A stretch of DNA of 64,000 bases from [Actinomadura] parvosata subsp. kistnae (GTDB taxonomy: Bacteria > Actinomycetota > Actinomycetes > Streptosporangiales > Streptosporangiaceae). Shown here in pieces: positions 51,942 through 60,961 of the stretch; positions within the stretch are counted from its first letter, which is position 1; each line of letters opens with the position of its first letter. Where the stretch lies: NCBI RefSeq assembly GCF_900323885.1, contig NZ_OOHJ01000027.1, forward strand, positions 124,001 through 188,000, given 5' to 3'. The notes under the pieces were generated by a model. That model saw only the letters and a list, made by a program, of their open reading frames with translations, did not search any database and had not been told where the DNA came from. Position numbers and translations under genes: made by a program.

Positions 51942-52796
51942 TCACCCCGTCAGCGGTATGTTGCCGCCGCCGCCCCAGAACAGGTACGACAGCAGCAGGT
52001 TGAGCAGCACGATCGTGACGATCGACTGGCGGATGGCCCGGCCCGCCGCCACCCCCACGCCCACCGGCCCGCCCGTGGCGTGGAAACCGTGGAAGCAGTG
52101 GATCACGATGACCGCGAAGGCGAACACGGCCACCTTGGCGACGCTGAACACGATGTCGCTGACCGGCAGGTACAGGTAGAAGTAGTAGTCGTAGACGCCG
52201 GGCGCCAGCCCGAACAGCACGGTGCACATCAGCCGGGTGGCGAAGAAGCTGGCGAACAACGCGATCAGGTAGATCGGCACCAGCGCCAGCAGCGCCGCCA
52301 CCACCCGCGTGCAGATCAGGTAGGTGAAGGCGTTGATGCCCATCACCTCCAGCGCGTCGATCTCGTCGGAGATGCGCATCGCGCCCAGCTCCGCCGTGAA
52401 CGACGAGCCGACCTGCGCCGCCAGCGCCGTCGCGGCGATGATCGGGGTGATCTCCCGCACGTTCGCGAAGCTGCCGACCAGCCCCATGAACGACTCCGCG
52501 CCGATCGCCTGCAACCCCTGGTAGCCCTGCAGGCCCACGGTCGCGCCCACGACGAACGCCATCGTGAACACCACGAAGATCATGCCGCCGCCGATGACGG
52601 TCGCCCCGACGCCCACGACCACGTCGCTGACCTGCCGGACGACGACCTTGAAGTACTTCAGCCGGAGCACGACGTCGCGTACGGAATAGAACAGCACCCG
52701 CCACACGAACAGCGGCCAGTCGGCCAGCGCGGCGAACCGCTCGGCGGCGTCCCGCCCCCTGCGGGCGAGCCGGAGGCCGGCGGTCCGGGTGACCAT
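51942..52796 (-). CDS. yrbEB: MlaE/YrbE-type permease B of the Mce system
   Basis: A 284-residue permease. Conserved MlaE segments are present: VGLQGYQGLQAIGAESFMGL, AATALAAQVGSSFTAELGAM and the EQDALEV-like signature RISDEIDALEVMGINAFTYL, followed by several membrane helices ending FWGGGGNIPLTG. It pairs with the other permease; an MceG/Mkl ATPase should energise both but is not in this window, as usual for actinomycetes, where it is encoded elsewhere. ATG 52796 overlaps the yrbEA stop by one base. Confidence 0.93.
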   Translation of the reverse strand: MVTRTAGLRLARRGRDAAERFAALADWPLFVWRVLFYSVRDVVLRLKYFKVVVRQVSDVVVGVGATVIGGGMIFVVFTMAFVVGATVGLQGYQGLQAIGAESFMGLVGSFANVREITPIIAATALAAQVGSSFTAELGAMRISDEIDALEVMGINAFTYLICTRVVAALLALVPIYLIALFASFFATRLMCTVLFGLAPGVYDYYFYLYLPVSDIVFSVAKVAVFAFAVIVIHCFHGFHATGGPVGVGVAAGRAIRQSIVTIVLLNLLLSYLFWGGGGNIPLTG

Positions 52797-53587
52797 CAGA
52801 GCGACCTCGGCGGGTAGGCCAGGAAGTACACGGCCGAGATCACGTAGTTGAACGTGAACACCAGCATGAACGTCACCACGGTCGCCTGGTTGACCGCCCG
52901 CCCCACCCCGACCGGGCTGGTCGCGCACGTCATGCCCTTCCAGCACGCCACGCCCGCCGCCACGAACCCGAAGATCCACGCCTTGAACAGCGTCACGTAC
53001 AGGTCGGACGCCACGACCAGCGACAGCGCTCCGTCGAAGTACGCGCCCGGCGTGACGCCCTGCACGACCACGTTGAAGAAGTAGCCGCCCGCCGCGCCCG
53101 CCACGATGACCAGCGGGCACAGGCACACCGCGATCGTGCTGGCCGCCCACATGCGCGGCGTGACCAGGCGGTGGATCGGGTTGACCGACATGACCTCCAT
53201 CGCGCTCAGCTCGTCGCGGATGTGCCGGGCGCCGATGTCGGAGGTCATCGCGCTGCCGCCGGCCCCGGCGATGAGCAGCGCGCTGGCCAGCGGCGCCACC
53301 TCACGGATGAGGCCGACGAAGACCGCGCTGCCGGTCGCGGAGCCGGCGCCCAGCTGCCTGGCCAGCTCGCCCACCTGCAAGGCCACGGTGGCGCCCAGCG
53401 GCAGGGCGACCAGCAGCACGGGGACGCTGGTGACGCGGGCCAGGAACCAGCACTGGTCGACGAACTCCCACCACCAGCGCCTGACGTCCCAGCTCCGGCG
53501 CAGGCCCTCCAGGACGATGACGAACAGGTCACCGACCTGGCCGAGAGCCGAGCCGGCCCGGCGTCCGACGTACCCGGACCAGGCCAT
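52796..53587 (-). CDS. yrbEA: MlaE/YrbE-type permease A of the Mce system
   Basis: A 263-residue permease. Key segments: VALPLGATVALQVGELARQL, REVAPLASALLIAGAGGSAM and DIGARHIRDELSAMEVMSVN, then helices such as WIFGFVAAGVACWKGMTC. It heads the mce operon on the minus strand. ATG 53587 has GGAGG 5 nt before it; the GTG at 53593 is a second choice. An inverted repeat 30 bp upstream may hold a repressor site. Confidence 0.93.
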   Translation of the reverse strand: MAWSGYVGRRAGSALGQVGDLFVIVLEGLRRSWDVRRWWWEFVDQCWFLARVTSVPVLLVALPLGATVALQVGELARQLGAGSATGSAVFVGLIREVAPLASALLIAGAGGSAMTSDIGARHIRDELSAMEVMSVNPIHRLVTPRMWAASTIAVCLCPLVIVAGAAGGYFFNVVVQGVTPGAYFDGALSLVVASDLYVTLFKAWIFGFVAAGVACWKGMTCATSPVGVGRAVNQATVVTFMLVFTFNYVISAVYFLAYPPRSL

Positions 53588-53617
53588 CACCACCTCCGCC
53601 GCCTACGGATCGCCCAC

Positions 53618-53641
53618 CCTACTGACGGGTTGTCCAGTAGG
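53618..53641. promoter_or_regulatory. Candidate operator upstream of the mce operon
   Basis: CCTACTG (53618-53624) and CAGTAGG (53635-53641) are perfect 7-bp inverted arms around 10 bp, 30 bp ahead of the yrbEA start. The spacing of about 1.6 turns fits a TetR- or GntR-type dimer. No regulator gene is adjacent, so the binder is unknown. The rest of 53642-53737 shows nothing more. Confidence 0.45.
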
Positions 53642-53737
53642 CCATGGCTTGGCGGGAATTTGCGCGAAAGGGATGAGGGCCGGGCCGCGCCTTGTCAGGC
53701 GGGTACGAAAAGTGACCGCCCCGTTACACCCGGCCGA

Positions 53738-55129
53738 TCACAGCAGGGCGCCCATCCACGCCTCGATCTCGTCGGGGTGGCGGGGCAGCGCCGAGGACAT
53801 CAGGCGGGCGCCGCCGGCGGTGACCACCAGGTCGTCCTCGATGCGGATGCCGATGCCGCGCAGCTCCTCCGGCAGCGTCAGGTCGTCCGGCTGCAGGTAC
53901 AGGCCCGGCTCGACGGTCAGCACGTGCCCCTCCTCCAGGACGCCGTCCAGGTACATCTCGGCGCGCGACTTGGCGCAGTCGTGCACGTCGAGGCCGAGCA
54001 TGTGGCCGCTGCTGCACAGCGTGTAGCGCCGGTACAGGCCGGTCTCCATCAGCTCGTCCGTGGACTGCGTGAACAGGCCCCAGTCGCGCAGCCCGTCGCA
54101 GATGACGCGCATGGCCGCGAGGTGGAAGTCGCGGAAGCGGGCGCCGGGGCGCAGGGTGGCGATGGCGGCCGACTGGGCCTCGTACACCAGCTCGTACGCC
54201 TGCCGCTGCACCGCGCTGAACCGGCCGGACATCGGGATGGTGCGGGTGACGTCGGCGGTGTAGAGCGTGTCGGCCTCGACGCCCGCGTCCATCAGCAGCA
54301 GGTCGCCGGCGTTCAGGGCGCCGTCGTTGCGGATCCAGTGCAGCACGCACGCGTGCGCGCCGGCGGCCACGATGCTGTCGTAGCCGACCGCGTTGCCCTC
54401 CAGCCTTGAGCGCAGCCCGAACACGCCCTCCAGGTACCGCTCGCCGCGCGGGTGCCCCAGCGCCTGCGGCAGCGCGCGCACGACGTCCTCGAAGCCGCGC
54501 GCGGTCGCGTCCACCGCGCCCTGCAGCTCGCCGATCTCCCACTCGTCCTTGACCAGCCGCATCTCCGACAGGAACGACTCCAGCTCGGCGTCACCGTCGC
54601 CCCTCGGCACCCGGGCGTCCACCGAGGCGTCCACGCCGCGCAGCACCCGGGCCGGGCCGTCGAGGCGCAGCTCGCGGATGTGGGCGCAGTCGATCTGGTA
54701 CAGCTCGGCCGCCTCCGCCAGGTCGGGCCGCGGGCCGGCCCAGAACTCGCCGTAGCGGCGGTCGCGGTAGAACTCCTGACCCTCCTCGCGCGGGGCGCGC
54801 GGCCTGACGTACAGGACCGCCTCGCCGGACGGCTCGATCACCAGCACGTCGTCCGACTCGCCCGCCCCCGTCAGGTACGAGTACGCGCTGTGCGGCCGGA
54901 ACCGGTAGTCGCAGTCGTTGCTGCGCACCTTCAGCGTGCCCGCCGGGATCACCAGCCGCTCGCCGGGGAAGCGCTGCGCCAGCGCGGCCCGCCGCTTGGC
55001 CGCCCACGGCGCGATCGGCCGCGCGCCCACCTCGGCCGCGCCTTGCCGCCCCCAGCCGGTGCGCATGAAGGCGGCCAGCTCCTCGGTGACGGGCAGGTCG
55101 TGGCTTCCGGTGTTGAGCGGCTCGGTCAT
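53738..55129 (-). CDS. pepP: Aminopeptidase P (Xaa-Pro aminopeptidase, M24B)
   Basis: A 463-residue metallopeptidase removing N-terminal residues before proline. The N-terminal AMP_N domain is present (FPGERLVIPAGTLKVRSND, YRFRPHSAYSYLTGAGESDD). The catalytic pita-bread part shows the metal ligands: LLLMDAGVEADTLYTADVTR (two Asp), HMLGLDVHD (His), VLTVEPGLY (Glu), GIRIEDDLVV (Glu). Start ATG 55129 has AGGAC 6 nt before it. The frame opens upstream to 55213 without homology. Divergent from the CBS gene. Confidence 0.93.
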   Translation of the reverse strand: MTEPLNTGSHDLPVTEELAAFMRTGWGRQGAAEVGARPIAPWAAKRRAALAQRFPGERLVIPAGTLKVRSNDCDYRFRPHSAYSYLTGAGESDDVLVIEPSGEAVLYVRPRAPREEGQEFYRDRRYGEFWAGPRPDLAEAAELYQIDCAHIRELRLDGPARVLRGVDASVDARVPRGDGDAELESFLSEMRLVKDEWEIGELQGAVDATARGFEDVVRALPQALGHPRGERYLEGVFGLRSRLEGNAVGYDSIVAAGAHACVLHWIRNDGALNAGDLLLMDAGVEADTLYTADVTRTIPMSGRFSAVQRQAYELVYEAQSAAIATLRPGARFRDFHLAAMRVICDGLRDWGLFTQSTDELMETGLYRRYTLCSSGHMLGLDVHDCAKSRAEMYLDGVLEEGHVLTVEPGLYLQPDDLTLPEELRGIGIRIEDDLVVTAGGARLMSSALPRHPDEIEAWMGALL

Positions 55130-55266
55130 CTGGCAGTCCTCGGGTGATATTTCGGTCGTGTACGGGATTTCGTACGCCAAGCAGCCTACGTGACCCATTG
55201 ACTCCGTCCCCACCGGCTTGTTTGCCTGGAGGCAGGCTTGGCAGACTGAGGGCAGAGGTGGTGCAC

Positions 55267-55695
55267 ATGCTCATCGGGACGATCCTTCGTGCGAAAGGCA
55301 GTGGCGTGACGACGGTGGCACCCGGGGCCACCGTTCGAGAGCTGCTCGCCCAGCTCGCGGAGCACAACATCGGCGCCGTCGTCGTCTCCACCGACGGCCA
55401 GACCATCGAGGGGATCGTCTCCGAGCGCGACGTCGTGCGCCGCCTGCACGACCGCGGCGCCGCGATCCTCGACGCCCCGGTCTCGTCGATCATGACGACC
55501 GAGGTCACCACGGTCGGCCCGGGCGAGAACGTCGACTCGCTGCGCCGCACGATGACCACGCAGCGCTTCCGCCACATGCCCGTGGTCGAGGGCGGCCTGC
55601 TCGTCGGCATCGTGAGCATCGGCGACGTGGTCAAGAGCGCGATCGAGGAGCTGGAGACGGAGAAGGCGTCGCTCGTCGACTATCTCCACCGTTGA
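55267..55695 (+). CDS. CBS-domain pair protein
   Basis: A 142-residue protein consisting of two CBS domains (about residues 8-65: TVRELLAQLAEHNIGAVVVS then GIVSERDVVRRL; and about 75-135: RFRHMPVVEGGLLVGIVSIG). Such stand-alone pairs bind adenosine nucleotides and often act as energy sensors. ATG 55267 begins MLIGTILRAKG; GTG 55261, two codons earlier, is possible. It is followed after 25 nt by an unrelated membrane-anchored protein. Confidence 0.9.
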   Translation: MLIGTILRAKGSGVTTVAPGATVRELLAQLAEHNIGAVVVSTDGQTIEGIVSERDVVRRLHDRGAAILDAPVSSIMTTEVTTVGPGENVDSLRRTMTTQRFRHMPVVEGGLLVGIVSIGDVVKSAIEELETEKASLVDYLHR

Positions 55696-55720
55696 CAGGG
55701 ATGGCACGCTTGGGTCCGTG

Positions 55721-56353
55721 ATGTACGGGCCCCCGCCACCCCCTGACCAGTCCCGGTACCCGGATTACCCGCGGGCGACCAGCAGTCCGCCGATCATCGT
55801 GCTCGTCTCAGGGCTGGCGGCGCTGCTGGGCTTCCTGCTGGGCGTGCTCGTCGGGTTCGGGGCGGGCACGACGGGCGAGGAGGAGCCCGACGAGCCCAAG
55901 GTGACGGTGACGGTCGAGGACACGCTGCCGGAGGAGTCCGCCCCGGCCGGGACCACGCCGCCCCAGGACACGCAGCCGCCCGCACAGACCCAGCCACCCG
56001 CACAGACCCAACCGCCCGCCCAGACCCAGCCACCGGCTCAGACGCAGCCACCCGCTCAAACCCAGCCCGGGCAGGTCACCACCCCTCCGGCCGGTGACGG
56101 AGGCGCCACCGGCCCCGCCGTCGAGCTCTCCTCGCTCCTGCGCACGCTCGTCGTCGGCACCGACATCCAGCCCGGCACGTACCGCACGACCGGCCCCATG
56201 TCCGGCTTCCCGATGTGCTACTGGGCCAGGCTGCGCACCACGACCGGCGACGCGATCGCCACCGGCATGCCGAACGGCCCGGCCACCGTCACGATCCTGG
56301 CCACGGACAAGGCGTTCCAGACGGGCGGCTGCGTGGAGTGGACCAAGGTCTGA
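55721..56353 (+). CDS. Membrane-anchored Pro/Gln-repeat protein of unknown function
   Basis: A 210-residue protein I do not recognise. A Pro/Tyr-rich cytosolic lead (MYGPPPPPDQSRYPDYPR) is followed by one membrane helix (IIVLVSGLAALLGFLLGVLV), an acidic linker, and five or so tandem copies of QTQPPA encoded by 18-bp repeats (about 55970-56060). The external end, from LSSLLRTLVVGTDIQPGTYR on, is a small Gly/Thr-rich domain with two Cys (FPMCYWARL, TGGCVEWTKV) that are likely a disulfide. It may be a wall-spanning anchor; function open. Confidence 0.75.
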   Translation: MYGPPPPPDQSRYPDYPRATSSPPIIVLVSGLAALLGFLLGVLVGFGAGTTGEEEPDEPKVTVTVEDTLPEESAPAGTTPPQDTQPPAQTQPPAQTQPPAQTQPPAQTQPPAQTQPGQVTTPPAGDGGATGPAVELSSLLRTLVVGTDIQPGTYRTTGPMSGFPMCYWARLRTTTGDAIATGMPNGPATVTILATDKAFQTGGCVEWTKV

Positions 56354-56402
56354 CGCCCCTTCTTGACCGAAGCGCTGGACAATCCGGCAAGAACGCGCAA
56401 TT

Positions 56403-56439
56403 CTGTCGGGCGACAGAGAGGAGGCACGCCCGGGCGTGC
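56403..56439. promoter_or_regulatory. Two consecutive perfect palindromes upstream of GH114
   Basis: CTGTCGGGCGACAG (56403-56416) and the 16-bp GCACGCCCGGGCGTGC (56424-56439) lie side by side in the 214-bp gap. They may terminate the upstream transcript or form an operator; neither is followed by a T run. The rest of the gap shows no gene and no strong promoter. Confidence 0.4.
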
Positions 56440-56567
56440 TGGCGTGTCGACCCTGCGCTCTATGGGCCACGCCACTCCGGCGTCCCTGGCCAGGACGCGC
56501 GACGGAGAGTGCGGAACAGCACGCGTGAGCCACCGATCCGAACCCTTTTCGTTCGCGAGGAGTGTCC

Positions 56568-57419
56568 ATGCGTCTTCCCGTTCTCATCGCCGCCCTGGTC
56601 GTCACCGCCGCTCTCACCACTGGCCTCACCACTGGCCCCGCCGAGGCCGCGAAGCTGCCCGACCCGGTCCCCTGCGCCGGCTGCTGGAAGCCCGCGCTCA
56701 ACACGAGCTGGGAGTGGCGGCTGTCCTCCCTGCCCGCCAAGCCGTTCCTCGACGTGCAGATGTACGACATCGACGGCTTCGCCGCCAAGAGCGGCGCGAT
56801 CGTCAAGGAGCTCAAGGCCGCCAAGCCCGGCCGTAAGGTCGTCTGCTACATCAGCGCCGGCACCCACGAGGACTGGCGCCCCGACGCAGGCCGCTTCCCC
56901 GCGAGCGTCATCGGCAAGCCGCTGGAGGAGTGGGAGGGCGAGCGCTGGCTCGACATCCGCCAGTACGGCGGCACCCTCGGCGAGATCATGAAGGCCCGGC
57001 TCGACATGTGCAAGGCCGCCGGGTTCGACGCCGTGGAGCCCGACAACGTCGACGCCTACACCAACGACAGCGGCTTCCCGCTCACCGCCGCCGACCAGCT
57101 CGCCTACAACGCCTGGTTCGCCAACGAGGCCCACAAGCGGGGGCTGGCCGTCGGGCTCAAGAACGACGTCGCCCAGATCCCGAAGCTGCTGCCGTACTAC
57201 GACTTCGCCGTCAACGAGCAGTGCTGGCAGTACTCCGAGTGCACCACCGCCCAGAACGGCACGTACGGCTACGACCAGTTCGTCAAGGCCGGCAAGGCCG
57301 TCTTCCAGGTCGAGTACGAGCTGAAGACCTCCCAGTTCTGCGCCAAGTCCAACGCCCAGAACTTCAACTCGCTGAAGAAGACCTACGACCTGGACGGCAC
57401 CCGCACCGCCTGCCGTTAG
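56568..57419 (+). CDS. Secreted GH114 endo-alpha-1,4-polygalactosaminidase-like enzyme
   Basis: A 283-residue exported protein. The signal peptide (LIAALVVTAALTTGLTTG, cut after AEAA) precedes a TIM-barrel of the GH114 type: VDVQMYDIDGFAAKS-like start, VVCYISAGTHEDWRPDAGRF, ERWLDIRQYG, CKAAGFDAVEPDNVDAYTND (catalytic acids) and YYDFAVNEQCWQYSEC. Members hydrolyse polygalactosamine-type polymers, for example in biofilm or fungal walls. ATG 56568 has CGAGGAG 7 nt upstream. It stands alone in the neighbourhood. Confidence 0.9.
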   Translation: MRLPVLIAALVVTAALTTGLTTGPAEAAKLPDPVPCAGCWKPALNTSWEWRLSSLPAKPFLDVQMYDIDGFAAKSGAIVKELKAAKPGRKVVCYISAGTHEDWRPDAGRFPASVIGKPLEEWEGERWLDIRQYGGTLGEIMKARLDMCKAAGFDAVEPDNVDAYTNDSGFPLTAADQLAYNAWFANEAHKRGLAVGLKNDVAQIPKLLPYYDFAVNEQCWQYSECTTAQNGTYGYDQFVKAGKAVFQVEYELKTSQFCAKSNAQNFNSLKKTYDLDGTRTACR

Positions 57420-57480
57420 AGGCGTTTGCGCCGGTAGGGCGAGCGTAGGAGGATGCGCTCAGCCCACCAAGGAGGAAGAC

Positions 57481-58254
57481 ATGTCGGTGTTGCAGAGCTT
57501 CGTGGACAGCGTGCGCGGCGGCGGGATCGAAGTGATCGACCTCACCGCGCCCCTCTCGCAGGAGACGCCGATCCTCCAGCTGCCCGAGCCGTTCGGCAAC
57601 ACGATCCCGTTCCGGCTGGAGGAGATCAGCCGCTACGACGACCGCGGCCCGGCCTGGTACTGGAACGACATCCACACCGGCGAGCACACCGGCACCCACT
57701 TCGACGCCCCCGTCCACTGGGTCACCGCCCGCGACGGCCAGGACGTCTCCCAGGTGCCCGCGCGCAGCCTCATCGCCCCCGCCGTGGTGCTCGACTTCGC
57801 GGCGGAGGCGTCGAAGGACCCCGACTTCCTCCTTCAGATCGACCACGTCAAGGAGTGGGAGCGGGCCAACGGCCCGCTCCCCGACGGCGGCTGGCTGCTC
57901 TACCGCACCGGCTGGGACACCCGCTCCGGCGACCAGGCCGCCTTCCTGAACGCCGACGCGAGCGGCCCCCACACGCCCGGCATCTCCGTGGAGTGCGCCC
58001 GGTGGCTGGCCGCCGAGACCCCCATCCTCGGCATCGGCGTCGAGACCGTCGGCACCGACGCCGGCGCCGCCCACTCCTTCGACCCGCCCTTCCCCTGCCA
58101 CTCCTTCCTGCTGGGCGCCGGCAAGTACGGCCTGACCCAGCTGCGCAACCTCGACCGCCTGCCGGTGACCGGCGCCGTCGTGGTCGCCCCGCCGCTGCCC
58201 ATCGTCGGCGGCTCCGGCAGCCCCGTGCGGGTGCTCGCCCTGGTGGAGCGTTGA
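57481..58254 (+). CDS. Cyclase/kynurenine-formamidase-like metal hydrolase
   Basis: A 257-residue member of the cyclase family (PF04199). The metal motif HxGTHxDxPxH reads HTGTHFDAPVHW; upstream VIDLTAPLSQETPI is the usual N-terminal signature, and the C-terminal segment IVGGSGSPVRVLALVE is standard. Family members hydrolyse N-formylkynurenine or isatin-like cyclic amides or act in polyketide processing. Its stop overlaps the TTG start of the TPP enzyme by TTGA, so the two are translated together and probably act in the same catabolic step. Confidence 0.88.
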   Translation: MSVLQSFVDSVRGGGIEVIDLTAPLSQETPILQLPEPFGNTIPFRLEEISRYDDRGPAWYWNDIHTGEHTGTHFDAPVHWVTARDGQDVSQVPARSLIAPAVVLDFAAEASKDPDFLLQIDHVKEWERANGPLPDGGWLLYRTGWDTRSGDQAAFLNADASGPHTPGISVECARWLAAETPILGIGVETVGTDAGAAHSFDPPFPCHSFLLGAGKYGLTQLRNLDRLPVTGAVVVAPPLPIVGGSGSPVRVLALVER

Positions 58255-59909
58255 TCGTCGCCGAGGCCGTCGGCCGGGCCCTGGCCGCGTGCGGCGCCGG
58301 CACCGTCTTCGGGGTGGTCGGCAGCGGCAACTTCCACGTCACCAACGCCCTCGTCGCGAGCGGGTCGCCCTTCGTCGCCGCCCGCCACGAGGGCGGCGCC
58401 GCCACCATGGCCGACGCCTACGCCCGGATGAGCGGCCGGGCCGGCGTGGTGACCGTGCACCAGGGGCCCGGGCTCACCAACGCCATGACCGGGCTCACGG
58501 AGGCGGCCAAGAGCCGCACGCCGCTGATCGTGCTCGCCGGTGAGGCCACCGAGGCCCAGTCCAACTTCCACATCGACCAGGCCGGCCTGGCCACCGCCGT
58601 GGGAGCGGCGGCGCTGCGGGTCACCTCGGCGCGGGCGGCGGTCGAGCAGGTGGTCGAGGCGTACCGGGTGGCGGTGGAGGAGCGGCGCACGGTGCTGCTC
58701 AACCTGCCGCTCGGCGTCCAGTCCGCCGCCTACGACGGGCCGCAGGACGTGCCCGCGCTCGTCGCCCGCCTGCTGGCGGCCGGGCCGCCGTCCGGGTTCC
58801 CCGCCGCGAAGGAGCCGGCCGGGTCCGAGGTGGGGGCGCTGGTGCAGGCGCTGGAGGCGGCCCGGCGGCCCGTGTTCATCGCCGGGCGCGGCGCCCGGCA
58901 CGCCCGCCGCGAGCTGGAGGAGCTGGCCGAGCGGACGGGCGCGCTGCTGGCGACGTCCGCGGTGGCCAAGGGGCTCTTCCGCGGCAGCCCGTGGGATCTC
59001 GACGTGTCGGGCGGGTTCGCCACGCCGCTGGCCGCCGAGCTGATCCGCGCGGCCGACCTGGTCGTCGCCTGGGGCTGCGCGCTCAACATGTGGACCACCC
59101 GCCATGGCTCCCTCATCTCGCCCGGCGCCAGGGCGGCGAAGGTGGATCTCGACGCGGCGGCGCTCAAGACGCACGTCCCCGCCGACGTGGGCGTGGTGGG
59201 CGACGTGGCCGAGGTCGCCCGCAAGGTGGCCGCCCAGGTCGCGGCAGGGCCCGGTTACCGGACGCCCGCGCTGGCCGGGCGCATCCGGGCCGAGGGGCGC
59301 TGGCAGGCCGTCCCGTACGAGGACGAGAGCGGCGGCGGCCGGATCGACCCGCGGACGCTCACGATCGGCCTGGACGCGCTGCTGCCCGCCGAGCGGATCG
59401 TCTCCGTCGACTCCGGAAATTTCATGGGATATCCGTCGATGCTGCTGGACGTCCCCGACGAGGGCGGGTTCTGCTTCACGCAGGCGTTCCAGTCGGTCGG
59501 GCTGGGCCTGGCGACCGCGATCGGCGCCGCCGTCGCCCGCCCCGACCGGCTCCCGGTGGCCGCGCTCGGCGACGGCGGCGCGCTCATGGGCCTGGCCGAG
59601 CTGGAGACCGTGGTCCGGCTCGGGCTGCCGATGGTGATCGTCGTGTACGACGACGAGGCGTACGGGGCCGAAGTGCACCACTTCGGCCCGCACGGCCACC
59701 CCCTGGACACCGTCACGTTCCCGCCCGCCGACCTGGCGGCCATCGCCCGCGGCCACGGCCTGGCCGCCGTGACCGTCACCCGGGCGGAGGACCTGGCGGG
59801 CGTCGCCGAATGGCTGAACGGCCCGCGCGACCGCCCGCTGCTGGTGCACGCCAAGGTGACGGGCGAACGCGGCTCCTGGTGGCTGGAGGAGGCGTTCAAG
59901 GGCCACTGA
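58251..59909 (+). CDS. Thiamine-pyrophosphate enzyme (decarboxylase/acetolactate-synthase-like)
   Basis: A 552-residue three-domain TPP enzyme. The PYR domain opens with IVAEAVGRALAACGAGTVFG and has the catalytic Glu context (RHEGGAATMADAYARMSG), the middle domain lies at residues about 185-320, and the PP domain has the GDG...N-type motif AALGDGGALMGLAELETV with VYDDEAYGAEVHHFG. Substrate could be a 2-oxo acid derivative. TTG at 58251 is the only fitting start: it overlaps the previous stop and has GGTGGAG just before. The cyclase partner suggests an aromatic or lactam ring pathway (inference). Confidence 0.88.
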   Translation: MIVAEAVGRALAACGAGTVFGVVGSGNFHVTNALVASGSPFVAARHEGGAATMADAYARMSGRAGVVTVHQGPGLTNAMTGLTEAAKSRTPLIVLAGEATEAQSNFHIDQAGLATAVGAAALRVTSARAAVEQVVEAYRVAVEERRTVLLNLPLGVQSAAYDGPQDVPALVARLLAAGPPSGFPAAKEPAGSEVGALVQALEAARRPVFIAGRGARHARRELEELAERTGALLATSAVAKGLFRGSPWDLDVSGGFATPLAAELIRAADLVVAWGCALNMWTTRHGSLISPGARAAKVDLDAAALKTHVPADVGVVGDVAEVARKVAAQVAAGPGYRTPALAGRIRAEGRWQAVPYEDESGGGRIDPRTLTIGLDALLPAERIVSVDSGNFMGYPSMLLDVPDEGGFCFTQAFQSVGLGLATAIGAAVARPDRLPVAALGDGGALMGLAELETVVRLGLPMVIVVYDDEAYGAEVHHFGPHGHPLDTVTFPPADLAAIARGHGLAAVTVTRAEDLAGVAEWLNGPRDRPLLVHAKVTGERGSWWLEEAFKGH

Positions 59910-59936
59910 CCGTGCTCTCCGGCACGTCGGAGCGCG

Positions 59937-60343
59937 TCAGAGCTTGCGGAAGGTGCGGGCCTCCTCGGCCGCCTCCAGCACGTCGGCCAGCGGAACGCCC
60001 GCGCCCGCCGCCACCGCCGCCGCGATCGCCCCCTCCACGAACGGCACGTCCGCCACCACCACCCGCCCGTCCTCCTCCAGCAGCCGGGCCGTCAGCACCG
60101 AGCTGCCGAGATCAGGGATGATCACCACCCCGGCTCCCCGGTCGACGCCGCGCACGGCCGCCTCGATGAGGTCCACGCTCGTGCCCAGCCCGCCGTCCTC
60201 GGTGCCCCCGGCCGCCGCCACCGGCGCGTTCTCGCCCGCGATGCCGCGCGCCAGCGCCGCCGCCTCGATCGCCAGCCCGGCGCTGTGCGAGACCAGCACG
60301 ACACCCACCATCGCCGTCCCACCACCTCCCGTGGTCGCGGCCG

Positions 60344-60347
<4 letters not shown>
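59937..60347 (-). CDS. dhaM: Dihydroxyacetone kinase phosphotransferase subunit DhaM (EIIA only)
   Basis: A 136-residue EIIA-Man-type domain. The phospho-His region is GVVLVSHSAGLAIEAAALAR near the N-terminus and the fold continues with VVIIPDLGSSVLTARLLEED. Unlike E. coli DhaM it lacks the HPr and EI modules, so it must receive phosphate from the general PTS. The ATG at 60347 overlaps the dhaL stop (ATGA); a GTG near residue 13 is possible. Last gene of dhaKLM. Confidence 0.9.
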
Positions 60348-60960
<613 letters not shown>

Positions 60961-60961
<1 letters not shown>

